Under the pieces are notes generated by a model, which did not search any database, had not been told where the DNA came from, and saw only the letters and a list, made by a program, of their open reading frames with translations. Source: UMGS1696 sp964430105 (lineage in GTDB: Bacteria; Bacillota; Clostridia; Oscillospirales; CAG-272). Taken from it: a stretch of 33,050 nt of DNA. The translations under genes were made by a program, and so were the position numbers. This document shows positions 25,443 through 33,050 of the stretch, piece after piece (position 1 is the first letter of the stretch; each line of letters starts with the position of its first letter). The stretch covers positions 1 to 33,050 of the forward strand of contig CAYSEF010000022.1 in the NCBI GenBank assembly GCA_964430105.1, in the 5' to 3' direction.

Positions 25443-26843
25443 TTAATTCATTTCAATCTCTTTATCATATACAAGTGAATTTATTATATTAACTGTATAT
25501 ATACAATAAACAATATAAACAATCGATACTACACTTGTAAGGAAACCTATTATATCCATACCGGGTAAGAGATAATGGTATGCACACGCAAACGAAAAAT
25601 TAAGAATCGTCAAAACAGAACATAACAGAAGCTTTCCACCAATGGTATTGTATGTTTCAAGATCTCTATTTCGTTTACTATATTGTGCGTTCTCCGTTTG
25701 AAAACCAAATATCTCAAGATGCTTTTTAACGGATTTCATAAGTGCTGTTATAAAGATCAGATTAGCTGCTAGTGCTAATATGTATTCAACACATTCAAAT
25801 GAAGCCATTGTGTAATACTGACTATATGCAGTTTCTATCCAATTCACTGCTTCCGCATCGTATTCAGCAACTTGGAAGTAGTTATATTGCTGTATTACAT
25901 TTATCACAGAGAAAATCGCACGAACAACCGCTACTGGAATTACTGCCGTTGCAAGCTTGACATATTTTCTAATGATAATCGCCGCAGCAATCAAAAGACT
26001 TGCTGAAAAGATTCCTATTAGTAAATTTACACCTTCAATGAAGAGCATGAACGACAAAATTACAGATAAAACAAACAGCATCATTGCACGCTTCATATTA
26101 AGTGCAACAAAGAATGTTTCCTTAGGAAGAATATCTTCGTTATACTTGCGGTTAAGGCTTTCTATAAACTGTTTATCCTTTCGAATAGCACCAAAGAATC
26201 TACACACATTTCGTATATAGAAAACAGCCAAAACAAGTACAATAAACCCAAATAAGATATAGAGTATAGGTTTATAATGCGTCATGCTTACCTTTAACGC
26301 ACTGACCTCACCAAGATTATCGTACATTTGAAGTTCAGTGAGTTCAGGTATGAAGGTTGCACAGACACGGAATACGTAGAAAAACATGATGAATCTTTTT
26401 ACGCTGGTAATAAGTTCTACTTCATGTTTAGTAGTTACCTTAAGTGATTCATCTGTTTGCTTTGACTTTCTTTTCTTGGCCTTCGTTTCGTACATCGCTG
26501 TTCCGTTATACCAAAGCCCAGCAAATGATATTCCCTCAAAAAGATAGTTAAGGGCAGGAACAAACAGCAGAAGCTCCGCAACGCCAAACACGAATGACAG
26601 TAAAACAAGAGCCGATCCACTTGTATACGGAATAAGTGCAATGCAGAAGAACTTTACAACCTCAAGCAATGCAAGTTTCCAAAACAAGTCCCTTGCTTGT
26701 TGAATTTTTCCTACAAAATAGGACATCTTCGTTAGTCCACCAACGATCAGAAAGAATCCAATTGCATCAGGAATGACATCGACAACGTGAATAACCGGAT
26801 TAAACAGAAGTATAAATCCGGCAATCAAGGTACCAAAGCCCAT
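25443..26843 (-). CDS. multi-pass membrane protein with MGFGTL N terminus, secA-linked
   Basis: A 466-residue protein with about ten hydrophobic segments. Two cluster at the N terminus and more lie around 60-110, 185-210, 245-300 and 340-455. A basic cytoplasmic stretch (KAKKRKSKQ) lies near 122-130. I recognise no catalytic motif or family. Its first 40 residues align without gaps to those of the neighbouring gene at 26864-27613: identical MGFGTL at 1-6, then Gly9, Phe14, Asp26, Ile28, Gly29 and Lys39. The ATG is preceded by GGGGGAG and lies 20 bases after the neighbour's stop, so secA, that gene and this one look like one operon. A role in membrane protein handling is only a guess from position. 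Confidence 0.8.
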   Translation of the reverse strand: MGFGTLIAGFILLFNPVIHVVDVIPDAIGFFLIVGGLTKMSYFVGKIQQARDLFWKLALLEVVKFFCIALIPYTSGSALVLLSFVFGVAELLLFVPALNYLFEGISFAGLWYNGTAMYETKAKKRKSKQTDESLKVTTKHEVELITSVKRFIMFFYVFRVCATFIPELTELQMYDNLGEVSALKVSMTHYKPILYILFGFIVLVLAVFYIRNVCRFFGAIRKDKQFIESLNRKYNEDILPKETFFVALNMKRAMMLFVLSVILSFMLFIEGVNLLIGIFSASLLIAAAIIIRKYVKLATAVIPVAVVRAIFSVINVIQQYNYFQVAEYDAEAVNWIETAYSQYYTMASFECVEYILALAANLIFITALMKSVKKHLEIFGFQTENAQYSKRNRDLETYNTIGGKLLLCSVLTILNFSFACAYHYLLPGMDIIGFLTSVVSIVYIVYCIYTVNIINSLVYDKEIEMN

Positions 26844-26863
26844 ACAAACTCCCCCTGTTTTAA

Positions 26864-27613
26864 TTAATGTTTCTTCTTATTTTTATGCTTATTGCGCTTT
26901 CCTTTATTGTTCTGCTTATTTTGCTTCTCGTTGGCTAACCTATCTGCTTCTTCCATTGCAAGCTGCATAGATTCCTTGCGATAGGATTGCTTCTTTTCTT
27001 CGATCTCATCAAATTTATCATTAAATTTATTAACAAATTCAAATCTTGATCTTTTTGGCGGAGCATTTTCATCCTCGTCAGCAGGACAGAGTATACCAAA
27101 ACAGCGATAAATCAATGCCAAATTCAGCACAAGACATACTACCCAATATAGATAAACCATCATGCTCGCACTCTGCACATAATCGCCAAGAAGATTTCCG
27201 CACAGCAAAACAATCAAGCTAAAAGCATAGTATACCATTGTCATGACAAAATCTCGCTTAGTTGTATCCACAAGCTTTTCAGCAGCAGCGCCGGAAGATA
27301 TGCCCAGTGTTCCCAGAAACATAAAGATATGCATAATACAGCCTGCAACCTGCTTCGCTATATCGATCAACATATCGATATTTCCGTCAGGCTCATATAT
27401 ACGAAACATTAATGAGACTGCGGTAACTGCACAAAGCAACATAAATACAAGAGCTGAGATCATCGCTCGAACAAAGTAGCGGTTATATTCTGCCAACTTT
27501 GAAAAAGCATATATCACAACAAGTGCGCCAATTATATCTGCGAAAAAATACGTTTCGGAAAGCGAAAATGCGAACATTATGAAGTAACCGAAAAACAGTG
27601 TACCAAATCCCAT
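26864..27613 (-). CDS. membrane protein with MGFGTL N terminus and Lys-rich tail, secA-linked
   Basis: A 249-residue protein with about six hydrophobic segments up to residue 180, then a charged cytoplasmic tail. The last 20 residues are almost only Lys, Asn, Arg, His, Gly and Gln. Lys-rich tails on membrane proteins can contact ribosomes or RNA, as in some YidC homologues, but no YidC signature is visible here. The N terminus matches the following gene's protein (MGFGTL, Gly9, Phe14, Asp26, Ile28, Gly29, Lys39). GAGGTGG precedes the ATG, 26 bases downstream of the secA stop. Family unknown; the two genes look like an old duplication sharing one N-terminal module. Confidence 0.8.
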   Translation of the reverse strand: MGFGTLFFGYFIMFAFSLSETYFFADIIGALVVIYAFSKLAEYNRYFVRAMISALVFMLLCAVTAVSLMFRIYEPDGNIDMLIDIAKQVAGCIMHIFMFLGTLGISSGAAAEKLVDTTKRDFVMTMVYYAFSLIVLLCGNLLGDYVQSASMMVYLYWVVCLVLNLALIYRCFGILCPADEDENAPPKRSRFEFVNKFNDKFDEIEEKKQSYRKESMQLAMEEADRLANEKQNKQNNKGKRNKHKNKKKH

Positions 27614-27639
27614 CTTACGCCACCTCTTCGCAGTAAATA

Positions 27640-30402
27640 TTAATCCTCGTCATCATCGCCAAGATTTGCGCCACAACACTTTTTGTATTTTTTACCACTG
27701 CCACACGGACAAGGATCGTTTCTGCCTACTTTTTTATCCTTATTCACAACGGGCTTCTTAGGAGCTGCAGCTTTATTATCACTGCCGGCATAGCCTTCAG
27801 AAACCGGCTTAGCAACCTCTACACGTTTCATCTCAACCTGAGGCTTTGGCATAACGGACAATATCATACGTGCTGTATCATCGCGTATACTTGTAATCAT
27901 TTCGTCAAATGCATCGGCACCCTGGATTCTGTATTCAGAAATAGGATTTCTCTGTGCATATGCCTGTAGACCGATCATTTCACGCAACGAATCCATTGCT
28001 TCCAAGTGATCCATCCACTTCTTATCAACATTCTGCAAGAGAACTATTCTTTCTATCTCACGCATCTGTTCAGAACCGAAGATTTCTTCTTTCTTCTTAT
28101 AAAGCTCATCCGCACGAGCAAGAAGTGTTTCACGAATATTATTACGGTTCTCGACAGCATCACCGGTCAATTCCTTGAAGTCATCAGGTGTGCAGAGAAG
28201 ACCCATATATTTTTGACGAAGACCCTCAATATCCCACACTTCAATGGAATCCTCGTGGAGATAGCTATTAACAGCATCCTCAAGAGTTTCCTTTATCATA
28301 GCTGTGATCTTGTCCTTAAGATCCACGTTTTCAAGAACATCTGCACGCTGTTTATAAACAACTGTGCGTTGCTGATTCATTACGTCGTCATAAGAAAGGA
28401 CATTCTTTCTACGATTAAAGTTCTGATCTTCAAGTTTCTTCTGAGCTGATTCAATTGAACCGGAAAGCATTTTAGCATCTATAGGAGTATCGTCATCAAG
28501 ACCAAGCTTTTCTACCATGCCAATTATTCTATCAGAACCGAACAGACGCATAAGGTCGTCTTCAAATGACAGGAAAAATCTTGATTCACCGGGGTCTCCC
28601 TGACGTCCGGAACGACCGCGCAGCTGATTATCTATACGGCGAGACTCATGACGTTCAGTACCAATAACGAACAGACCACCGGCTTCACGAACCTTTTCAG
28701 CCTCAGGACGAATAATTTCCTGATATTTCTTATAAAGTTCACGATAGTGCACTCTTGCCTCAAAAACTTCTTCCTCAACATTTTCAGATGATCCGGTTGC
28801 AAGTGCTATAATATTTTCCTCATATCCTTCATCACGCATCTCAGCTTTTGCAAGCCATTCTGCATTACCGCCAAGCATGATATCGGTACCACGTCCTGCC
28901 ATATTTGTAGAAATAGTTACAGCACCAAACTTACCTGCCTGAGCAACTATATCAGCTTCCATTTCATGATACTTCGCATTTAAGACGGTGTGTTTAACAC
29001 CTGCCACTTTCAGCTTTTTGGAGAGTTCTTCAGACTTTTCGATAGATACTGTACCAACAAGAACAGGCTGACCTTTAGCATTGCACTCTTGGATCTGCTT
29101 AATAATAGCACGTTCTTTGCCTTCTCTTGACTTATATACGGCATCAGGATGATCCTTACGAATTACGGGACGGTTTGTAGGCACTTCAACAACGTCAAGG
29201 TTGTAAATTTCGCGGAATTCATTTTCTTCAGAAAGCGCAGTACCTGTCATACCGGAAAGTTTCTTATACATACGGAAATAATTCTGATATGTTATGCTGG
29301 CAATAGTGCGATTTTCACGCTGTATCTGCACGCCTTCCTTCGCCTCAATAGCCTGATGTAAGCCATCCGAAAAACGTCTTCCTGGTGCTATACGACCTGT
29401 AAAAGCATCAACGATAAGCACTTCATTATTTTTAACAACATAGTCAGTATCACGATGCATAGTACCATGAGCCTTAATAGCCTGGTAAACATGATGAGAA
29501 ATATCAGCATTTTCTGCATCAGCATAGTTTTGAATACCGAAGTATCTCTCAGCCTTTGCAATACCGGAAATTGTAAGTGTAGCAGATTTTGCTTTTTCAT
29601 CAACTATATAATCTGCATCGATATTATCATGATCTTCTTTAGAGTCAAGTTCTTTTACAACATATTTGCGAAGTGTCCTTACAAAACGATCAGCCATATC
29701 ATAAAGCATATCTACTTCATTGCCCTGACCGGAAATAATAAGGGGAGTTCTTGCTTCATCAATAAGAATAGAGTCAACTTCGTCTACTATCGCAAAATTA
29801 TGTCCTCTTTGAACACACTGATCCTTATAGCTGACCATATTATCACGAAGGTAGTCAAAACCAAATTCATGGTTAGTACCATAAGTAATGTCAGAGTTAT
29901 ACGCACGCTGTTTCTCGTTCTTCTTTTGTCCCTGAAGAATAAGACCGGTAGTAAGTCCAAGGTACTCATGGATACGTCCGATTTCTTCGCATCCGACACG
30001 TGCAAGATATTCATTGACAGTTACTACATGAACACCCTTCCCTTCAAGTGCATTAAGGTATGAGGGTATGGCAGCAACTATAGTTTTACCTTCACCGGTT
30101 TTCATCTCAGTGATTCTTCCCTGATGTAAAAGAATACCACCCATCAACTGAACATCATACGGGCGCTTACCGAGAATTCTATCAGTCGCTTCTCTTACGC
30201 AAGCATACGCTTCCGGAAGAATATCATCAAGTGTTTCCACACCTGCAAGACGCTTCTTAAAAATATCAGTCTGCTGGCGCATTTCTGCGTCAGACATAGC
30301 TTTATACTTATCAGACAAAGCATTTATCTTCTTAACTATTGGAACGATCTTTTTAATCTGTCTGTCGCTATAAGTTCCGAATACTTTAGTTACTATACTC
30401 AT
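27640..30402 (-). CDS. secA: preprotein translocase ATPase SecA
   Basis: Motor ATPase driving secretion through SecYEG, 920 residues. It starts MSIVTKVFGTYSDRQIKKI, the usual SecA N terminus. Walker A is MKTGEGKT (100-107) and Walker B is AIVDEVDSILIDEAR. The preprotein cross-linking domain follows. NBD2 holds TNMAGRGTDIMLGG and the RQGDPGES arginine-finger block. The C terminus has a zinc-binding SEC-C motif, GRNDPCPCGSGKKYKKCCG, before an acidic end. The ATG at 30402 has no nearby ribosome binding site; GGAGG lies about 30 bases upstream beyond a small CGGT/ACCG inverted repeat. In many Clostridia prfB follows secA, but here two membrane protein genes do. Confidence 0.97.
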   Translation of the reverse strand: MSIVTKVFGTYSDRQIKKIVPIVKKINALSDKYKAMSDAEMRQQTDIFKKRLAGVETLDDILPEAYACVREATDRILGKRPYDVQLMGGILLHQGRITEMKTGEGKTIVAAIPSYLNALEGKGVHVVTVNEYLARVGCEEIGRIHEYLGLTTGLILQGQKKNEKQRAYNSDITYGTNHEFGFDYLRDNMVSYKDQCVQRGHNFAIVDEVDSILIDEARTPLIISGQGNEVDMLYDMADRFVRTLRKYVVKELDSKEDHDNIDADYIVDEKAKSATLTISGIAKAERYFGIQNYADAENADISHHVYQAIKAHGTMHRDTDYVVKNNEVLIVDAFTGRIAPGRRFSDGLHQAIEAKEGVQIQRENRTIASITYQNYFRMYKKLSGMTGTALSEENEFREIYNLDVVEVPTNRPVIRKDHPDAVYKSREGKERAIIKQIQECNAKGQPVLVGTVSIEKSEELSKKLKVAGVKHTVLNAKYHEMEADIVAQAGKFGAVTISTNMAGRGTDIMLGGNAEWLAKAEMRDEGYEENIIALATGSSENVEEEVFEARVHYRELYKKYQEIIRPEAEKVREAGGLFVIGTERHESRRIDNQLRGRSGRQGDPGESRFFLSFEDDLMRLFGSDRIIGMVEKLGLDDDTPIDAKMLSGSIESAQKKLEDQNFNRRKNVLSYDDVMNQQRTVVYKQRADVLENVDLKDKITAMIKETLEDAVNSYLHEDSIEVWDIEGLRQKYMGLLCTPDDFKELTGDAVENRNNIRETLLARADELYKKKEEIFGSEQMREIERIVLLQNVDKKWMDHLEAMDSLREMIGLQAYAQRNPISEYRIQGADAFDEMITSIRDDTARMILSVMPKPQVEMKRVEVAKPVSEGYAGSDNKAAAPKKPVVNKDKKVGRNDPCPCGSGKKYKKCCGANLGDDDED

Positions 30403-30491
30403 TATAATAATCGGTCGTTATTAACCGCAATGCCTCCATTATTAATAATACGGATTTGATTTTCCGCATAAGAATCTATATTAATCAATTC

Positions 30492-30520
30492 ATTATACCA
30501 AATAAAAATCAAAAGGTAAA
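30492..30520 (-). promoter_or_regulatory. promoter of secA
   Basis: TTTACC (30520-30515) and TATAAT (30497-30492) with 17-base spacing. The predicted transcript has a leader of about 80 bases before the secA ATG. Confidence 0.65.
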
Positions 30521-30578
30521 GTGTAAAATGTAAATTTATTAATAAATACAGATTTTTCTTGTGATTTTTTTGGCTTTA

Positions 30579-30607
30579 TTGAAAAAAACACTTCGATATA
30601 GTATAAT
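30579..30607 (+). promoter_or_regulatory. promoter of trmL
   Basis: TTGAAA (30579-30584) and TATAAT (30602-30607) with 17-base spacing, 29 bases before the trmL start codon. It is divergent from the secA promoter. Confidence 0.8.
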
Positions 30608-30636
30608 TAAGCTGTCTCAAAAGAAAGGAGATTATT

Positions 30637-31149
30637 ATGAAAGATATAAATATTGTGCTTCACGAGCCTGAAATACCTCAAAATACAGGAAATATCGCCA
30701 GAACCTGTGCAGCCACCGGTGCTTCCCTTCACATCATCAAACCAATGGGCTTTACTATAGATGACCGCAAACTCAAGCGCGCAGGATTGGATTACTGGCA
30801 TCTGTTGGATATTACATATTATGAAAACCTTGATGACTTTTTTGAAAAAAATCCTGATTGCAACTTTTACTGTTTCTCCACCAAAGCGCCCAAATGTTAT
30901 ACAGATGTCTGTTACAAATCTCCGGTATTCCTATTTTTCGGCAAAGAAACGAAAGGTCTGCCCGAAGACTTTCTTCACAAGAATCTTGAAAGATGTGTTA
31001 GAATTCCAATGCGTGAAAATCTACGCAGTCTGAACCTTTCAAACTCTGTTGCTATAGGAGTATATGAGGTTCTCAGACAAAGCGGTTTCCGTGGTCAGCA
31101 AGAAGAAAGTGATTATCTAAGCATTGACTCAGAGCAAAGGTGCGAGTAA
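30637..31149 (+). CDS. trmL: tRNA (cytidine/uridine(34)-2'-O)-methyltransferase TrmL
   Basis: SPOUT-class knotted methyltransferase (YibK/TrmL) that 2'-O-methylates the wobble base of certain tRNA-Leu species in E. coli. It has 170 residues, the usual length. The N terminus has the family block VLHEPEIPQNTGNIARTC. The knot region contains FLFFGKETKGLP and IPMRENLRSLNLSNSVAIGVYE, which form the SAM site. AAAGGAG stands in front of the ATG. The last seven codons overlap the convergent cls-type gene. Confidence 0.95.
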   Translation: MKDINIVLHEPEIPQNTGNIARTCAATGASLHIIKPMGFTIDDRKLKRAGLDYWHLLDITYYENLDDFFEKNPDCNFYCFSTKAPKCYTDVCYKSPVFLFFGKETKGLPEDFLHKNLERCVRIPMRENLRSLNLSNSVAIGVYEVLRQSGFRGQQEESDYLSIDSEQRCE

Positions 31150-32667
31150 TTCAAGAACTCCGCGGAACAATCTTCTGATACTGCTGCTTTTTTGAACTTG
31201 AGCAAGACGACTGACTTCAAATATTTTTTCGAAATCATCTTTTATGTCAAGTATACATTCAGTATCGCTCATCCACAAACCACATTCAAAGTGTAAGTAC
31301 AAACTACGATAATCAAGATTAACACTTCCGACTGTTGCGTATTTATCATCACACAGGAAAGTCTTTGCATGAATAAAGCCCAGGCTATACTCATATATCT
31401 TTACCCCATTTGCAATCAAATTCGGATAAAATGATTTTGTAGTTTCATTTACTATTTTTTTATCGGGAATTCCCGGAGTTACAATTCTCACATCCACGCC
31501 ACTTTTAACTGCTCTGCATAATGCTTGCTCCATTTGCTCGTCGATGATTAAATATGGTGTTGTTATCCAAACATAATCATGTGCTGCTGAAAGCATTCCA
31601 AGGTAAATATTTTCACCAACAGGTTCGTTATCAAGAGGACTATCTGTATATGGTTGAACTATTCCCGTACCTTTGAACTTCGCACAATCTACATCTGATG
31701 GTTTGAATTTTGCATAATTTCCACGCTCAGTTATTGATGTTCGGCAAAGATAATCCCACATTGTAAGGAACATAACGGTAAAACTCCATGCCGCCTCTCC
31801 CTGCACCATTACAGCATTGTCTTTCCAATAACCAAAGCGTACTATTTCATTTATATACTCATCAGCAATATTGATTCCGCCTGTAAACGCTGTTATGCCA
31901 TCTACAACACATATTTTTCTATGGTCACGATTATTCTGTCTCGCTGAAAGAACAGGCGTAAATTTGTGGAACACACGACACTTTATGCCTTCCTTTTCAA
32001 GTTCCTTTGCGAAATCTCGTTTAAGGGTCATTATACAGCCAATATCGTCATAGATAACTCTTACATCGATGCCGGATTCAGCTTTTCTCTTCAATATTTC
32101 ATGTATTTTATCCCACATTTTGCCATATCCTATGATAAAATACTCGATGAATATATACTTCTCAGCTTTTTCAAGCTCTGCCAGGAAAGGCTCGAACATT
32201 TCTTCTCCGGTTGGGTAGTAAACTGTTTTACAGTTTTTATATGGCGGGCATAGAGTTGCATTTGCTATATATTCTGTTTGCTTTGCTGTCTCAGGACTTA
32301 CTTCTCTGATTTCGGGAATGATATCTCGATTGCCAACTGATGTTTTTGTCACGGCACTCATAAATCGCATCTGTTCAAGTGATTTTTCTGAAAGACGATT
32401 TCCGCAAAATACAATGTAAATTAAAACACCGAATGCGGGAAAAATAAAGATTATTACTATCCAAGCCAACTTGTATGCCATGTTAAGCTTAGTGTCGATT
32501 ATCCTCAGAACAAACCCCAAGGCAAGTACGAACGAAATTATATAGTAAAATACGAAATACTTCGTGAACTCTAACGCTGCCATCAATATAAGAAACAACT
32601 GTGCTGCGATAAGAAGTCCTACTATAAAAACACGGCTAAATGCCAGTTTCTTTAGTTTTTGTATCAT
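31129..32667 (-). CDS. cls: cardiolipin synthase (phospholipase D family)
   Basis: Membrane enzyme that joins phosphatidylglycerol units into cardiolipin, 512 residues. Two or three N-terminal hydrophobic helices (about 12-32, 37-57 and 66-88) form the membrane anchor. Both HKD motifs are complete: HRKICVVDG (His249, Lys251, Asp256) and HAKTFLCDD (His433, Lys435, Asp440), the latter followed by GSVNLDYRS. ATAGGAG precedes the ATG. The PLD family is broad, so other phosphatidyl transfers remain possible, but length and layout fit bacterial Cls. The 3' end overlaps trmL by 21 bases with no terminator between. Confidence 0.92.
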   Translation of the reverse strand: MIQKLKKLAFSRVFIVGLLIAAQLFLILMAALEFTKYFVFYYIISFVLALGFVLRIIDTKLNMAYKLAWIVIIFIFPAFGVLIYIVFCGNRLSEKSLEQMRFMSAVTKTSVGNRDIIPEIREVSPETAKQTEYIANATLCPPYKNCKTVYYPTGEEMFEPFLAELEKAEKYIFIEYFIIGYGKMWDKIHEILKRKAESGIDVRVIYDDIGCIMTLKRDFAKELEKEGIKCRVFHKFTPVLSARQNNRDHRKICVVDGITAFTGGINIADEYINEIVRFGYWKDNAVMVQGEAAWSFTVMFLTMWDYLCRTSITERGNYAKFKPSDVDCAKFKGTGIVQPYTDSPLDNEPVGENIYLGMLSAAHDYVWITTPYLIIDEQMEQALCRAVKSGVDVRIVTPGIPDKKIVNETTKSFYPNLIANGVKIYEYSLGFIHAKTFLCDDKYATVGSVNLDYRSLYLHFECGLWMSDTECILDIKDDFEKIFEVSRLAQVQKSSSIRRLFRGVLELLAPLL

Positions 32668-32698
32668 TCTCTAACTCCTATATGTCTATTATATTGTT

Positions 32699-32727
32699 AT
32701 TTTACGGAAGAAAATTCAAAATTTCAA
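32699..32727 (-). promoter_or_regulatory. promoter of cls
   Basis: TTGAAA (32727-32722) and TAAAAT (32704-32699) with 17-base spacing, 31 bases before the cls ATG. A perfect eight-base palindrome CGTTAACG (32736-32743) stands just upstream of the -35 and could be a regulator site. Confidence 0.6.
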
Positions 32728-32962
32728 CAGGTTTCCGTTAACGAAATGTGTATTTAGTTATATCGTTCATTTTTTCTTTTTAAGTGTAGTCCTTATTTAC
32801 AAATTATGCGACTAATCCCGAAACACTTCTTAATTCGAGGTTATTTAAGCGTTTTTTGGGCTATTTTTAAGTATTGTAATTATGACTTAAGGAGTATTTT
32901 TCTTAAATTTTCTTAGGTTTTCTCGATATGAGCATTTTTGTTTTTAGTAAATCAAGAAAGTT
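32728..32962. other. AT-rich intergenic region without a recognisable gene
   Basis: Apart from the CGTTAACG palindrome the stretch is AT-rich with repeated TTAAG/CTTAA words. It shows no convincing ORF, RNA fold or terminator by eye. A weak CTTAA/TTAAG stem near 32830-32850 is followed by CGTTTTTT. Confidence 0.4.
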
Positions 32963-33050
32963 TTATTTTTCTTTCGAGCCGCGCGAAAGATTCCATTTAT
33001 TCTGTATTTTTTCTTCGATTCGCTTTTTAATTCTTAAATCTCGTTCCGCT
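32963..33050 (-). CDS. possible 3' end of a gene running in from the right edge
   Basis: One minus-strand frame is open from the window edge for 28 codons to a TAA at 32963. The peptide is highly charged (ERDLRIKKRIEEK, then IQNKWNLSRGSKEK), which looks like a real C terminus. It is too short to be sure, and the opposite strand is open over much of the same region. Confidence 0.3.
   Translation of the reverse strand, partial: AERDLRIKKRIEEKIQNKWNLSRGSKEK

Noticed and set aside
29455..30063. 202-codon plus-strand frame opposite secA
   Set aside because: It is antisense to conserved SecA domains, Cys/Ile-rich in the way of shadow frames, and has no ribosome binding site.
32928..33050. Plus-strand frame open from an ATG to the right edge
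   Set aside because: No ribosome binding site at proper distance; Phe/Ser/Arg-rich composition looks like the shadow of the charged minus-strand frame.
1..33050. CRISPR array, prophage, insertion sequence or other mobile element
   Set aside because: I saw no regularly spaced repeats, transposase, integrase or phage structural genes on either strand.

Overview
The window looks like chromosomal backbone of a low-GC Clostridia member, probably of the Ruminococcus/Oscillospirales type. The supporting signs are AT-rich DNA, AGGAGG-type ribosome binding sites, near-consensus TTGACA/TATAAT promoters, a WhiA regulator, a class A PBP, and the nusB-xseAB-ispA-tlyA-argR-recN gene order typical of Bacillota. 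Almost every gene lies on the minus strand. The plus strand holds one tRNA, a two-gene membrane protein/TrmO unit, and trmL. I see no phage, insertion sequence, CRISPR array or rRNA.

Layout from left to right. 1-2700: an ldh-like gene and fumC form an operon behind a consensus promoter. The 'LDH' has Arg at the substrate-specificity position, so it may be a malate dehydrogenase feeding fumarase. 2620-4080: wecB (UDP-GlcNAc 2-epimerase) and a divergent tRNA-Val(GAC). 4150-8130: a DUF4430-like lipoprotein, a diverged TspO/MBR-like membrane protein, and a class A penicillin-binding protein whose terminator overlaps the start of the TspO-like gene. 8254-22538: a long same-strand series of housekeeping genes read from right to left: nusB, a TsaD/Kae1 paralogue, xseA, xseB, ispA, tlyA, argR, recN, tyrS, a YjjG-like HAD phosphatase, murB, whiA, dnaE. 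Many junctions are TAATG or ATGA overlaps, so translation is probably coupled. A perfect sigma-A promoter sits in front of nusB. Genes that usually interrupt this order in relatives are missing: dxs between ispA and tlyA, NAD kinase between tlyA and argR, and rapZ/yvcK between murB and whiA. WhiA itself has lost a large part of its N-terminal half.

22811-23973: a plus-strand pair, a four-TM protein with a TTG start and TrmO (methyltransferase for t6A37). 24033-30402: secA followed by two related membrane proteins that share an ungapped N-terminal motif (MGFGTL...D-I-G...K), then a membrane-anchored Ig-like protein. This secA-linked group is the best candidate here for an undescribed system. 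30637-32667: trmL and a cardiolipin synthase-type phospholipase D protein, convergent and overlapping by 21 bases. 32668-33050 is AT-rich with a cls promoter and perhaps the last codons of another gene.

Functional themes are peptidoglycan and envelope assembly (MurB, PBP, WecB, Cls, SecA), replication and repair (DnaE, RecN, ExoVII), and RNA modification or translation (TyrRS, TlyA, TrmO, TrmL, TsaD-like, NusB).
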